Shown here piece by piece: positions 33,592-43,482 of a DNA stretch of 64,000 nucleotides. The position numbers were made by a program, and so were the translations under genes. The DNA is from Stagonosporopsis chrysanthemi (taxonomy: Eukaryota > Ascomycota > Dothideomycetes > Pleosporales > Didymellaceae), in contig JAFISE010000063.1 in NCBI GenBank assembly GCA_022560025.1, forward strand, positions 81,206 through 145,205. Reading direction: 5' to 3'. Within the stretch, counting starts at the first letter, position 1. Each line of letters begins with the position of its first letter. Under the pieces are notes generated by a model. The model searched no databases, was not told where the DNA came from, and was given only the letters and a program-made list of their open reading frames with translations.

Positions 33592-34913
33592 ATGTCTGTC
33601 GTCGCCACCACAACAATCAGTGACAAAGAGCAATGCATCTACACTTTTACCGCGAAGGAAGACCAAGAGACGCCACTTCCAGCAAGTGAGTCAACAGGTG
33701 ATTGCCCGGTTACCCTCTCTTTGTCGCAATCGTCTTCGCAAGCGATTGCTGCTACCGCACCGGCAACAGTTACAGACCCGATGAGCTCCACTTTGGCTGC
33801 TACAAGTTCACCGCCCGTTGGAAATACAACTCCTTCTTCGAGTCCAGCGGGTAACGGTGCCCTCGCTCCTGTTAGTAACACGAACTCAACCATCATGCCG
33901 AGCTCTACAGGTCCTGCCAGCATAGGTAACAAAGGCCTTGCGGGCGGTGCAGTAGCCGGCGTCGCTATTGGCATGCTTCTTGCAGGAGTTCTGATTGCAG
34001 GCCTTCTCTTTTTCTTCCTGCTACGCCGTCAGAAGAAGAGACACACCGTGTCCACCTACATCCACCACACCCCTTCCTATACGCAACGCAAAGCGGTACC
34101 TGAGAAAGGCGCTACCGTGATTGCTACAGCTGGGGGTAGCATAGACGATTTGCTTCCTCAGCCTGTGGAGGACGAGACCATCACTGCTGATCTCTCCAAG
34201 ATCCGAGACAACATCAAGAACCATGTTCGGACGTTCTACCATTCAGGGCCAATCTCAGCTGCCGAGACTAGCGAGGCGGGTGTTCAAGACATCGCAGCGT
34301 TGACAAATGTGAGCCCCACTGTGCTCGTCAACGCGCTTTCCGACCCGCTCAAGAGGGATAATGCCCTACGCACCGTCTTGGCAGCAGTAATCCTGACAAG
34401 AACCACTGGCGACAGAAGTCCCAACCTTTTGCCAAGCGTTCTGTCTGCTCTCTCGACTACCATCTCAGTACAGCATAGTAGTAACCGTGAGTTAGTCCCG
34501 TTGGGCTCCATACCTCCACTGACTCGTCCGAAGCAGCCCATTCGGTTTTGCTCAGCAAGTGGAAGACTATCACCGGAGCCTTGTTGCAGCAGCGGTACGG
34601 AAAGCATAGCCAAGATCCTGGTCGAGTGCAGAGCTTCCAAGATGCAGTCACTTCTCTTGACGCGATTCTGGCACCATTTGTCAAAGGCAGCGTCGATGGT
34701 GGTCAGCGCCGAAAGAATCTGGACATGATCTTGACACGGGCTGCTAATCTTGCCTTCCTGCTATTTGCTCAGCCCGGCTCTTTTCGCTTCGATTTCGCTA
34801 GTCATCAGGGTGGCTTGACAGTGTTTCCAGCTTTAGTACAGACTGTCGGGGACCAGGGCCAGCCTCTCAGCCCCGCGAAGGTCCTGGCTGGAAAGGAAGA
34901 AGTGGCGGCTTAA
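33592..34913 (+). CDS. Single-pass membrane protein with Ser/Thr-rich ectodomain
   Basis: Exons 33592-34486 and 34537-34913 give 423 residues. The 50-nt intron is required to reach the second frame; the acceptor GAAGCAG gives the junction SSNPHSVLLSKWK. Residues 40 to 115 are Ser/Thr/Pro-rich, typical of an O-glycosylated cell-wall-facing segment. A long glycine-zipper-like membrane helix follows (GLAGGAVAGVAIGMLL to FFFLL, about 115 to 144) with a basic stop-transfer (RRQKKRH). The cytosolic 270 residues are helical and include DAILAPFVKGSVDGGQRRKN and LTRAANLAFLLFAQPGSFRF, a segment I believe is conserved among ascomycetes. There is no cleavable signal peptide, so it may insert as a type III protein. 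It could be a surface sensor. Confidence 0.78.
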
Positions 34914-35439
34914 ACGAGCGGGGGCGATTATGCAAAGTAGGTCGCGTGTTGCCAGTTGTGCATTAGGCCGTGTACATAGCAAACGTGTAATTTATGTGAG
35001 CGGGCTGAGTTGCGAGGCTGGATCTTTCGCGTGCACAAGAAGGCTGAAGTTTGATGTCGTTTGAACCTTTCGGGTCGCCTATCTAGCGCCATTTTAAGTG
35101 GAGCACCTGAAAGGAGTGACGCCTCTTATATGCACGCTGCAACCAGACATGATTGGTATCGCTCACAGCCTTCTATTGGACAGTCGGGATTGCGTGCAGA
35201 GAATATTGTTGAGATGGGGGCCATTGTTGCCGCACCTGACCTGGCCACCGTAAAGGCCCAAGGAGTATCTCAGCCTGGCGGCTCTGTCTGCTGAAGTGCA
35301 TGTCTGGGGTCTACTCGATCCCCGCGCATCTTGCAGCCGTGCCGGCCTTCTCATGACACACATCTCCACCAATGCCGTCATGTTGCTGGCAGCTTTCGCA
35401 GCCAATGTCAGTACATGAACGTTAGGACCTCGACAAAAA
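34914..35439. other. Intergenic, no gene seen
   Basis: This lies between two plus-strand genes. It should hold the terminator of the first and the promoter of the second; no clear elements are visible. Confidence 0.5.
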
Positions 35440-37174
35440 ATGGACCCTCTGAGTGCGAGCGTATTCGCCAGCATCGGCAGTGCGTTCAAGTTTGCTGATG
35501 TAGCTGTGCGTATTGCGGAAGTTGGAAGTGAGAATGCAGTCTTCGTGCGCGCTATATGCGTCGTCCGCTCGGATCTTGAAGAGGTCGAACGACTCCTGAG
35601 TCTGGAGTCGGTATTGGTCAAGCTCACTGACACACCTGGAAAGCTTCCCTGGGTCAAGTCTGCAATACAGAATACGAGGCGCGCGCTCAACGACATCGGA
35701 AAATGGGTGGAGCGAGCAAGGGTCGAACAAGAGACTACAGGCTCCATCAGGTTCGAAACTAGGGTTCGATGGGTGTTTAACGACCACGAAAAGCTGCTCA
35801 ACCGGAAGACAGAGCTTTCGACTTGTCACCAACAGCTTTCGAATGTCCTCGGATACCTTACAGGTCTAGAAGACACACCGGCTAAGCCGAAAAACCTGGA
35901 CTTTGAAGATACTTCATACTTTGACGATATTCTGTCCAGGCATAGAAGATCAAGCAGACCACAGACCTCGAAAGGAAAACAGCAGGCAGTTAGCAGTGGT
36001 GAGCTCTTTATCCCACAACAGATCCTTATATGCGCTTATGTTTTTGCTAGTGCATAACATTTCACTTCCAGGTGCAGATGTTGCAAGGATCCATTCTACA
36101 TCATCTCATCGTACCCTACCTTCCGTCGATAACTGGCAATCACCAAATGCGTCCGAAACTGTTACATACGAGCAATATGTTAACGAACGATTGCCCTCAA
36201 TAACATCAACCCTTTCCCTTTCGCCACCGGGCAGCCCGCCACCTACCTACGCTAGCGCAATCTCGTTGGGTCCAGCCCCCCATGATGATGGTTGGAATTC
36301 TTCGGTACAAACTACGATCAGACAAAAGGTCGCTGCTGTTCAGAACCTAGAAAAGAAATATGCATCAGACCGAACGTACAAAAACACCTGGGCCTACAGA
36401 AGTAATTCCGAGGATATGGAATTTCCCGAGCTTGCGGGAGACACTGTCTCGTTCAGTGCCACAAACTCGGCAGGACCTGTCAATCCATACGAACTATGTG
36501 CAAGTTCTGAGAACACGGTCTCAAGAAGGGCATATCCCATGCCTAAGCCTTACGAAAACCTGGCAGAGATGCTCGGTGACCTCCACTTCCCGGCCGAACT
36601 ACCCAGTAATGATCCTGGCCCTCCACCAGGGTACCCTCCACGATCACGCGCAAAATCTGATCAGGCTGACTTTGCTCAGCCAGTGATCACTCAGCCAAGA
36701 AGAAGGACGACGTCTGAGACACCACCGAGAGTACATCGCCGGCCTCTTCCAACAAACGCACTTAGTAGCTCGCTACTTACAGTCCCTGAACTTCCGTCAT
36801 TGCTAGCAACGCATAATTCAGTGCTTCAAGTACCGAATGATGCTTCCTATCCGGTGACCACGAGCAGTTTTGCCTCTGAGCTGTCCACGAACCCACCAAT
36901 AAATCAAAGGCCTGCATCTTATGCTCCACACAGATCACACTGGAGCCCGGAGTCTCCATTCACAAGCTCGAAAAGACACTACTCTGCGCCTCCTCCCGCT
37001 ACAACAATGCGGAACGAGTGGGCATCCGCCTTTTCGGCCGATTCAACAAGCTCTTGGGGGTTGGACACGGAGCCAAAGCAACCCAAGGGGCATAACGTGC
37101 AGGAGCCCACGAAATATACCAGGATGCAAAGCCAGAAGCGACTCATGGATCTTTTGGGGAGTATTGATGCGTGA
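35440..37174 (+). CDS. Fungal STAND-type N-terminal domain protein without NTPase
   Basis: Exons 35440-35998 and 36072-37174 (73-nt intron, CTTCCAG acceptor) give 553 residues. The start MDPLSASVFASIGSAFKFAD and the helical region to about residue 145 have the look of the N-terminal domain found on fungal NACHT and other STAND (NLR-like) proteins. No Walker A motif, WD40, ankyrin or TPR repeats follow. The rest is Pro/Ser/Arg-rich and predicted disordered (LSLSPPGSPPPTYASA, GPPPGYPPRSRAKSD). A short helical end (KYTRMQSQKRLMDLLGSID) closes the protein. Standalone N-terminal domains of this kind may act as adaptors or signalling partners. That is inference; the sequence shows only the domain type and the disordered tail. 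Confidence 0.72.
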
Positions 37175-37557
37175 AGCTACACTCGCAAGACCGTGGTCTC
37201 GATGATCTTTGGAGTGGACCAGTATTAAGCTCGCTCCATCAAGGCCGCGACTGAATAATGTCTAGTAAACACAGCGAGAGAATACCAAGAGGTGTACTCT
37301 GTGTCGACATTCGGAAGCAACTGAGGGCGGTCGAGAAAGCTGATGAGCGGTATGAGGGTAATGTGGTTACTGTGTAGCAGTAATTGACGCCATTCCTTAT
37401 TCAGCTGGGCGGGCTCTAACGCAGGTCGGAGATTGTTGTGCGGGAACGACGTCATCACTTGGTTAGTTTGGAATGTAACTGGGATACTTCAATCCATGCG
37501 TTGAGCGACTTCATAGACTAGGTCGAATCCAAGAGCCCAACCTTCCCGTCATCGATA
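37175..37557. other. Intergenic, no gene seen
   Basis: This is a short spacer between two plus-strand genes, with no recognisable element. Confidence 0.5.
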
Positions 37558-38565
37558 ATGGCTCCACATGAAACCCGAAGCGCCACCAATGGAAAGGCGG
37601 CTAAACACAAGCTGCAAGATTTTCAAGGACTCGATGGTCAAGATCCCGCAGAAAACGTGAAAGAAGAGATCCAAGATAAGCACATAGAAAATACACAAGA
37701 TGTAGGCGATAAACGGAAAAAGAACTCTCCTCCAGGGGCTGCAAACAAAGCCACGAAAGTCGGAAAGTCCGAGCAAGCAACCAAAACCCATGATACGAAC
37801 AATGCAGAAGCCAATGAACCACCCGAACAAGTCCTCAAGTTTCTTCTCTCTGACGCAGCTCTAGAAGTGTGCCGACCAGCAGATGAACTTGAGGACCTCG
37901 CCAAGCGCGGCAAGGACATGACCACTTACGCGCAACTCATGAGCCCCTTCGAAGAGCTGCTCTGCGCGGTCGTCTTATCGCGTCCGATATCGCATCGCCT
38001 AGGCCTGCGCACCATCCGCACAATTCTCAATCCACCGTATGTTTTCAAGGATGCAGAGACTATCAAAGCTGCGGGCGTGGAAAAAGTCCACCAAGCACTC
38101 GATGACGCACGCACCCAGCACAAGGGCAAGACGACCGAAGAAATTGATCTCATTGCCCAAGCAGTAGTGGATAACAACTGGAAAAACGACCTTGAGAGGA
38201 TTCGTGAGCAGACTAAGAACACTGTTGAGGAGGAGAGAGAGGTGCTTCGGTCGAGTATCAAAGGGCTTGGAAAGACGGGGCTGGATATCTTCTATCGCCG
38301 AATCCAGTGGCTTTGGACTGAGGCATATCCGTTCGTTGACGCGCGGACGCAGGATGCACTCGAGAAATTGGGTTTGCCGAAGAAGGCTGATAAGATTGTT
38401 GCGCTGATTGAGCGAAGCTGGCCGCATGTGGAAATGGATGGTGGCGGGAATGGTGATGAAGAGGAGGAGAAGCGTAGAGCATTTGTGTTGCTCTTGGAGA
38501 GGTCCGTGGGGGCGGATCTGGAGAAAAAGATCGAAGTTGTTCTTGAGAAGGCTGCTACATCTTAG
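37558..38565 (+). CDS. Helix-hairpin-helix (DNA-glycosylase-fold-like) protein
   Basis: A single-exon gene of 335 residues. The first 90 residues are charged and Lys-rich with a possible nuclear signal (KRKKNSPP). The rest is helical. A helix-hairpin-helix element near residues 232 to 248 (IKGLGKTGLDIFYRRIQ) is followed by WLWTEAYPFVDART and a terminal helical bundle. This arrangement resembles the HhH-GPD base-excision repair fold. The expected catalytic Asp after the hairpin would fall near FVDAR, and a catalytic Lys is not evident. I therefore call the fold but not an active glycosylase. A structure-specific DNA-binding role is the alternative. Confidence 0.7.
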   Translation: MAPHETRSATNGKAAKHKLQDFQGLDGQDPAENVKEEIQDKHIENTQDVGDKRKKNSPPGAANKATKVGKSEQATKTHDTNNAEANEPPEQVLKFLLSDAALEVCRPADELEDLAKRGKDMTTYAQLMSPFEELLCAVVLSRPISHRLGLRTIRTILNPPYVFKDAETIKAAGVEKVHQALDDARTQHKGKTTEEIDLIAQAVVDNNWKNDLERIREQTKNTVEEEREVLRSSIKGLGKTGLDIFYRRIQWLWTEAYPFVDARTQDALEKLGLPKKADKIVALIERSWPHVEMDGGGNGDEEEEKRRAFVLLLERSVGADLEKKIEVVLEKAATS

Positions 38566-38991
38566 AACATCTTGCTAAGTGCTCTTGCTGCGCACAAAGG
38601 GCGTGTTTGGGCAATGAATCTACCTATCATTTAGTAAGCCTACTAGATTCCTTCAAATACAAAGCAAAAGAAAGTTCAGCACCATAAGGGTAATGATGTA
38701 TTACGTGCGATTCGTTCTCCCTCCGCAGCAATGATATTCCAATTACAGTCTACTAGTCTATCAGTCATATTCGGTTAGATGCCAAGTGGGGCAGTACCCA
38801 GCAAATGACTCAAGCACATGAGAAGGTGTTGTCTTAGGCGAAGGAGCGAGATGGCTGATTGCGAGACTCGCCATTTGCTCCCTGACATACTATCCTTGTG
38901 GCTACAGACTATGAAAATAGTCCAAGCACGCTTGAATTTGTAAGCCGGTAAATCAGGGGTTCTCGAAGATGCCGCAGATCAACATGCGTAG
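38566..38991. other. Intergenic, no gene seen
   Basis: This is the shared 3' flank of two convergent genes; no frame or repeat worth reporting. Confidence 0.5.
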
Positions 38992-39940
38992 CTATTTGAG
39001 GACGTTATTTGACACGGAGCTCGAACATAGTTGTCCCTTCACCTCCTTAATCCAATTTGGCCCATACCATTGATCGAAAGACCTTACGAGGAAATGATAA
39101 CCTGAAGAGGAATTCGATGACTTTACATGCAGCTCCGTCAAAGCACGGGCGGGGCGAACTCTCGTGAGGATCGCAGAGTCCAGATATCTTGAGGTGTGCA
39201 TTTCGAAGCCTGTGCTTGATAGCTTGATTATTATGACAGTAATGGAGAAAACTTTTGCAAATACGGAATGGGTCAAGGGTGATATGTTGAGGAGTCTGAG
39301 AATCAAGGTCAACCGTATGTTCTTCCTGGTCTGGCTCCACATAGTCTTATCTGAAGAAGTACGTTATGTGGAAGCTTAGACAGAGCACATGGGGTTTTTT
39401 ATGGTACGCCATCTAAAGCTCACGGGAGAGCCAAATATTTTTGGGATCACCATAATGCCTCGAGAGAATGCGTGCGAACGTGAATGAGTTTCGTCTGTAG
39501 AGAATGGGAGAAGCCTCGTGGTAGGCGTGGCGACATGTGCGTAAAAGATTGACGCTTTCCTCAAGACCATGTTGAAATTCTTCGGAGTACTTCAAACTGT
39601 TCACCTCCGATTCTGAACCATCTCAGCAAGCCTCATTCAAACGTGAGCGGAGGGCCTATAGTTCTTGGTTTAGATGCCGTTGCCCCAGTCCTTCGCCATG
39701 CCCCGGGTCTTCTTCATCAAGAAGAAAGGATTCGGGGTCATGCACTTTGCGGTTATAGATTAGAAACGCTGAATTATTGCGTTTGGACATGAACTCCAAT
39801 ATCAACTGGCGAAGCTCGGTAGGGAGATCTAGAACCGATAGCTTGCTAGGATCAGCAGGGCTGGTGACCGTTTTGTGAATCTCTATGCTGATCAATCGTG
39901 GAAGCGAGCTCGATACGTAAGTAGGGACTGATTGAGACAT
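38992..39940 (-). CDS. F-box/DUF7730-like protein, possibly decayed
   Basis: A three-exon reading (39940-39746, 39604-39424, 39350-38992) gives 244 residues. It contains an F-box-like helix (SVLDLPTELRQLILEFM) and the family pair NLLRTCRHAYHEASPILY and RRNSFTFARILSRHY, typical of fungal DUF7730/F-box-like proteins. The second intron (GTGAGC to TTCTTCAG) is normal. The first would be 141 nt with a weak acceptor (CGGAG), and without it a stop codon interrupts the frame. The C-terminal part does not look like the usual leucine-rich continuation. I therefore suspect either a recent lesion or an incorrect first intron. It may be a pseudogene. Confidence 0.4.
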
Positions 39941-40465
39941 TACAGCACCGCAGTTTTCAGCTTGGGTCTGTACGAGGTTGGGAGAAGTGACACGCGGAAG
40001 CTGAAAATGTCCACGCAGTACGAAGGTTCACGACATCCCTAATCCTAATCCGCAATCTGGCTCGGTGCACCATGTCCTCACAACACAAAACCAGTCGAAT
40101 GAAAGTTGGAATAAACAATTCCGGCGCAAGAATAATTATTATTGATATGTGTCTTTGCCTTTGCGTCCAAATCATGCGCTGTAGAAATCTCTGCAATGCC
40201 GCCAGGCAACCACAATGTGCACCTCAGGCCCACCGTCCAACAACACATAATGACTGTTGACTGTAGGCTGCGCTCGTAAAATCGAAACCAGTGTTTCGAG
40301 GACACAGTGTCTGTCGTACATCAGGCAACAACATGTGAGCATGGTATATGGTCCGACTTCAGGAAATACGTACAGAAGCTTCAATCCAATTCGTAGCAAC
40401 GACGTCGAAGCTTCTACAGTTGTAACGCCCACGCATCCACAGCTACAGTATCCAGGCATACAAAG
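39941..40465. other. Intergenic, no gene seen
   Basis: This is a divergent spacer upstream of two genes, with no element I can support. Confidence 0.5.
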
Positions 40466-41104
40466 ATGTCATTCCTCAGAACCATCATCCCCCTCCTCAT
40501 CGTACTCGGCCTCCTTCAAGCCGCCGTCCTCGCGCTCCCACTCCTATACTGGCGGTTCTCATCCTACCTAAACCCCATTGAACGCTACCTCTTCGGCTCC
40601 TTTCTGCAAGCCCCTCCTCGTGTCCCCACACGCACAGAAACACTCACTGACTGGCCCCCTAGCTTCCTTGTAGCATTCATCCTCCACCCCCTCATAATCA
40701 TAACCCTCATAACCTTCACCATCGCGCCCTCCCTGCTCTCCATGCGCCACGACCTCGGCTCGCGACTGAGCACCATCTACACCGCTCTGATACCCTCTTC
40801 CCTTGCCTCCTCTCTATCCACCTCCTCTCTTTCCACCCCCTCCCACGACCTCTTCGCTAAAGGCCGTCCCCAAACAAGCAAGGACTGGATCCTCACCCTC
40901 CTGGGCAGCTATGTGGGATGGAAGGCAATCGGAGTGCTGCCGTTTGTGGTGGTCGTGGGTGTTATTCTTGCAGTGAGAGGGGGGAGGGAGGAGGTTGTAG
41001 GGGGAAGGGCCGGAGGAAAGAAGACAGGGGGGAAGGATCTAGAGAGGCGGGAGACGGGGGTTGCGCTGAGGAGGAGGCGGACGGATGTGCAGGTTGTTAG
41101 ATGA
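40466..41104 (+). CDS. Integral membrane protein, unknown function
   Basis: A single-exon frame of 212 residues with three hydrophobic helices: about residues 5 to 27 (TIIPLLIVLGLLQAAVLALP), 68 to 90 (FLVAFILHPLIIITLITFTI) and 150 to 170 (GVLPFVVVVGVILAV). A Ser/Thr-rich loop (SSLASSLSTSSLST) lies between helices two and three. The tail is Gly/Arg-rich and basic, suggesting a cytosolic C-terminus. The first helix may be an uncleaved signal anchor. No family is recognised. Its 3' end converges on the ferroportin gene, 186 bp away. Confidence 0.65.
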   Translation: MSFLRTIIPLLIVLGLLQAAVLALPLLYWRFSSYLNPIERYLFGSFLQAPPRVPTRTETLTDWPPSFLVAFILHPLIIITLITFTIAPSLLSMRHDLGSRLSTIYTALIPSSLASSLSTSSLSTPSHDLFAKGRPQTSKDWILTLLGSYVGWKAIGVLPFVVVVGVILAVRGGREEVVGGRAGGKKTGGKDLERRETGVALRRRRTDVQVVR

Positions 41105-41290
41105 TGAGTGGGGGATAGGGATATGGAAGGTGAGTGGAGGGGTATGGGGAGGGTGGAAGGAAAAGGTATTTGATTACGTCTGATATGGAGAGTCTGCGCG
41201 AGAGGTTCCTGCGTCGATGCCGGTCATTGGCGGTCACGGCTTTTAGTCGTGAGTGTTAAGGGAAAATAACAAAGGAGATTGATTGGGTAT

Positions 41291-42829
41291 CTAGAAACGT
41301 CTTTCGTCGACAATATTGTTGTCTTCCATCTCCACCTCTTCCGCAATAGTCGGCAGTATTTGGTACCTCCCGCTCTTGCCCATTCTCTTCAAGCACTTGC
41401 TTGTGTGCAGCAGATGTCCCCTCTTCTGCCTCACAAAGCCCGCAAAACACGCCGCACTCAGTGCCACAGCGCCCGCGCTGATGTACACTGGATATTTGAA
41501 GTCCTCGGGTCTGTAGAAGATCATCGTGGTCGCGAAGCTCAACAGCTCAAAGAAGTTTTGGAGCGACATTTCGATGGCGGAGAAAGAGCCGCGTGACGCC
41601 TCTGGCGCGTCTTCTTGCACCAAGTACTGCACGCACAGATCGAAGCCCCAGAGTCCAAGGCGAGATAGTGCGACACCGGCAACGAGCGCGAGACCGGCAA
41701 GTTTGAGGTGCGTTTCTGATGTCATGGCTGCGAAGAAGCTGATTGCGAGCATGATGGAGAAGAGCTGCTCGTTGATGAACCAGAGTCCCGAACGCACAGC
41801 ACCGATCTTGGACATGAGGTGTGGTGCAGCACATGTTGCTGAGAGCTCGAGAACGACGGCCACGAGGCGCATGATGGACACGTGAGTACTTGTGTAGCCA
41901 AGAGTCAGGAGATAGGTGGTCATCTGAGATGCAAAGCTCAGGACAGTGAGGTACAGTAGCGATAGAGAGAAGGAAGCCAGGAAGGCGGGATTTTGAAAAT
42001 AATCTTTCCATGGGCGGACGTTATCCTTGATGGTGTTCAGAGCGGACCGTGACGGGTCGGTGCGTGTGCGACCCGGTGATTGCGGTGTTTCAGCGGTGTT
42101 TCCTTGCTCTTTTCCGTGCCCCAGCTCTGGAATCGCAGAATAGACTTGTGCGATAGCAAAGTATTCGACAAGCACGCTGATGGCGTTCTGACCGAAGACC
42201 ACCCAGATGGCAACCTTCGTCGAGTAACCGTCGAGCAGACCGATGCAGAGGGGTGCGACCAGTTTGCAGACCAGATCGATTCTGCGCATGGCGCTATTCA
42301 GCTCCTGTCTTTCGACACCCAAACTGTCAGAGACAACGACGATCCAGTCTCTTTCGACGGCAACCGTATTGGCGACAAAGGCCAGCTTCTCGACACCTGC
42401 TAGCGCCGTAACCGTGGCGAAGAGCGCGTACAGGAAAAATGCATTCTGAACGTTGCCAGCCAACAGCACAGCCAGTACAAGACATGATAGGGCAACAGAG
42501 AGCCTCTGCCACACAATGCTCTGCCGCACTACATGAAGGCGGTTCTTGCTGTCGACAAAGTTACCGATAGAGGAGCCCAGTGCAGCAGCGGCTGCAGATC
42601 TGAATAAAGCATAACAAGAGGCGAAAAAGAGAGTCCCGGGAAAGATAGCAGCTAGGAAAATGACAGCGCCGAATTCAAAGGTTCGCGCATTCCAGGTCGA
42701 AAGAGTGTGTGATACGTAAAGGCGGTAAAGGAGAGCTTTCGGCGATTTAGTCGGTGTTTGCGATTGGGTGGGGTATGGGATAGAGTTGGTGGGTGGGGTG
42801 CCCGTCGACGCAGTCGACACAGAACTCAT
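41291..42829 (-). CDS. Ferroportin-family (SLC40) transporter
   Basis: A single-exon gene of 512 residues starting at MSSVSTAST; an in-frame ATG further upstream adds 41 residues without hydrophobic or targeting character. About ten to twelve membrane helices are visible. The N-terminal region LYVSHTLSTWNARTFEFGAV matches the start of ferroportin, where Asn and Asp/Glu residues shape the substrate site. The central loop before KDYFQNPAFLASFSLSLLYL and the segment SRLGLWGFDLCVQYLVQED are also family-typical. Metazoan ferroportin exports Fe2+. Fungal members are little studied and may move iron or other divalent metals across the plasma or an organelle membrane. It is divergent from a mitochondrial ATPase gene. 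Confidence 0.85.
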   Translation of the reverse strand: MSSVSTASTGTPPTNSIPYPTQSQTPTKSPKALLYRLYVSHTLSTWNARTFEFGAVIFLAAIFPGTLFFASCYALFRSAAAAALGSSIGNFVDSKNRLHVVRQSIVWQRLSVALSCLVLAVLLAGNVQNAFFLYALFATVTALAGVEKLAFVANTVAVERDWIVVVSDSLGVERQELNSAMRRIDLVCKLVAPLCIGLLDGYSTKVAIWVVFGQNAISVLVEYFAIAQVYSAIPELGHGKEQGNTAETPQSPGRTRTDPSRSALNTIKDNVRPWKDYFQNPAFLASFSLSLLYLTVLSFASQMTTYLLTLGYTSTHVSIMRLVAVVLELSATCAAPHLMSKIGAVRSGLWFINEQLFSIMLAISFFAAMTSETHLKLAGLALVAGVALSRLGLWGFDLCVQYLVQEDAPEASRGSFSAIEMSLQNFFELLSFATTMIFYRPEDFKYPVYISAGAVALSAACFAGFVRQKRGHLLHTSKCLKRMGKSGRYQILPTIAEEVEMEDNNIVDERRF

Positions 42830-43482
42830 GTTGTGCGCAATGGTAGCTGTGGATTGTTCGAAGCCATGAGAGGCAGACAGGAGGACAGAAGAATTCACAT
42901 GGAGCGCTGTGACCTGGTGATCATGCGCTCTGGCCGACGGACATCTGGGCACGCCGAAATCGCCAGCCAGTGCTGGACACTATGATTTACATACCGGCCT
43001 TGTCACATTGGGCTTAGGCTCGCGCATAGCCCTTTCACTTTCGACACGGCGCTGAAGGTCTCCCCACCGACGATCCTGGTCACCCCACAGCGTTGCGCGT
43101 TGCGTCGTGTTCGGCGCCGGTCCATCTCATGTGTGTGGTTTGACGTGCTGGTAGGCAGCAGCAACGCCGTGCGTGAGGCGACTTTCCACTGCGCCCGTCA
43201 CCTTAACGGACGTTAGCTTGACCACACTAAAATCCAGGGTCTCTTGGCTTAATACTTTGGACAGCAGCATCTGGATGGAAACGATGCAGCTGAGCGCAGA
43301 AGGTGGAGATGGTCAGCCTCGCCCTCGCTCGCCAGTTGCTTCCTGCATTCGGTTGCATGCGCACGGCAAAGACGGCAGTCATGAATCTTAGCGAAGGCGA
43401 GATGTCTGGGCGTCTGTCTATTATGCCACGACACCTAGCCGTCTTCAGCTCGCCTGCGTGAGTATCAGGACTAGAGTAACGA
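42830..43482. promoter_or_regulatory. Divergent promoter region, ferroportin and mitochondrial ATPase
   Basis: This interval of about 650 bp separates two opposing start codons. No GATA-type iron-regulator site (ATCWGATAA) is obvious, and no coding frame is supported. Confidence 0.4.

Noticed and set aside
37521..37535. GGTCGAATCC resembling a tRNA T-arm
   Set aside because: No matching acceptor, D-arm or promoter A box in the surrounding 80 bp; no tRNA gene was found anywhere in the window.
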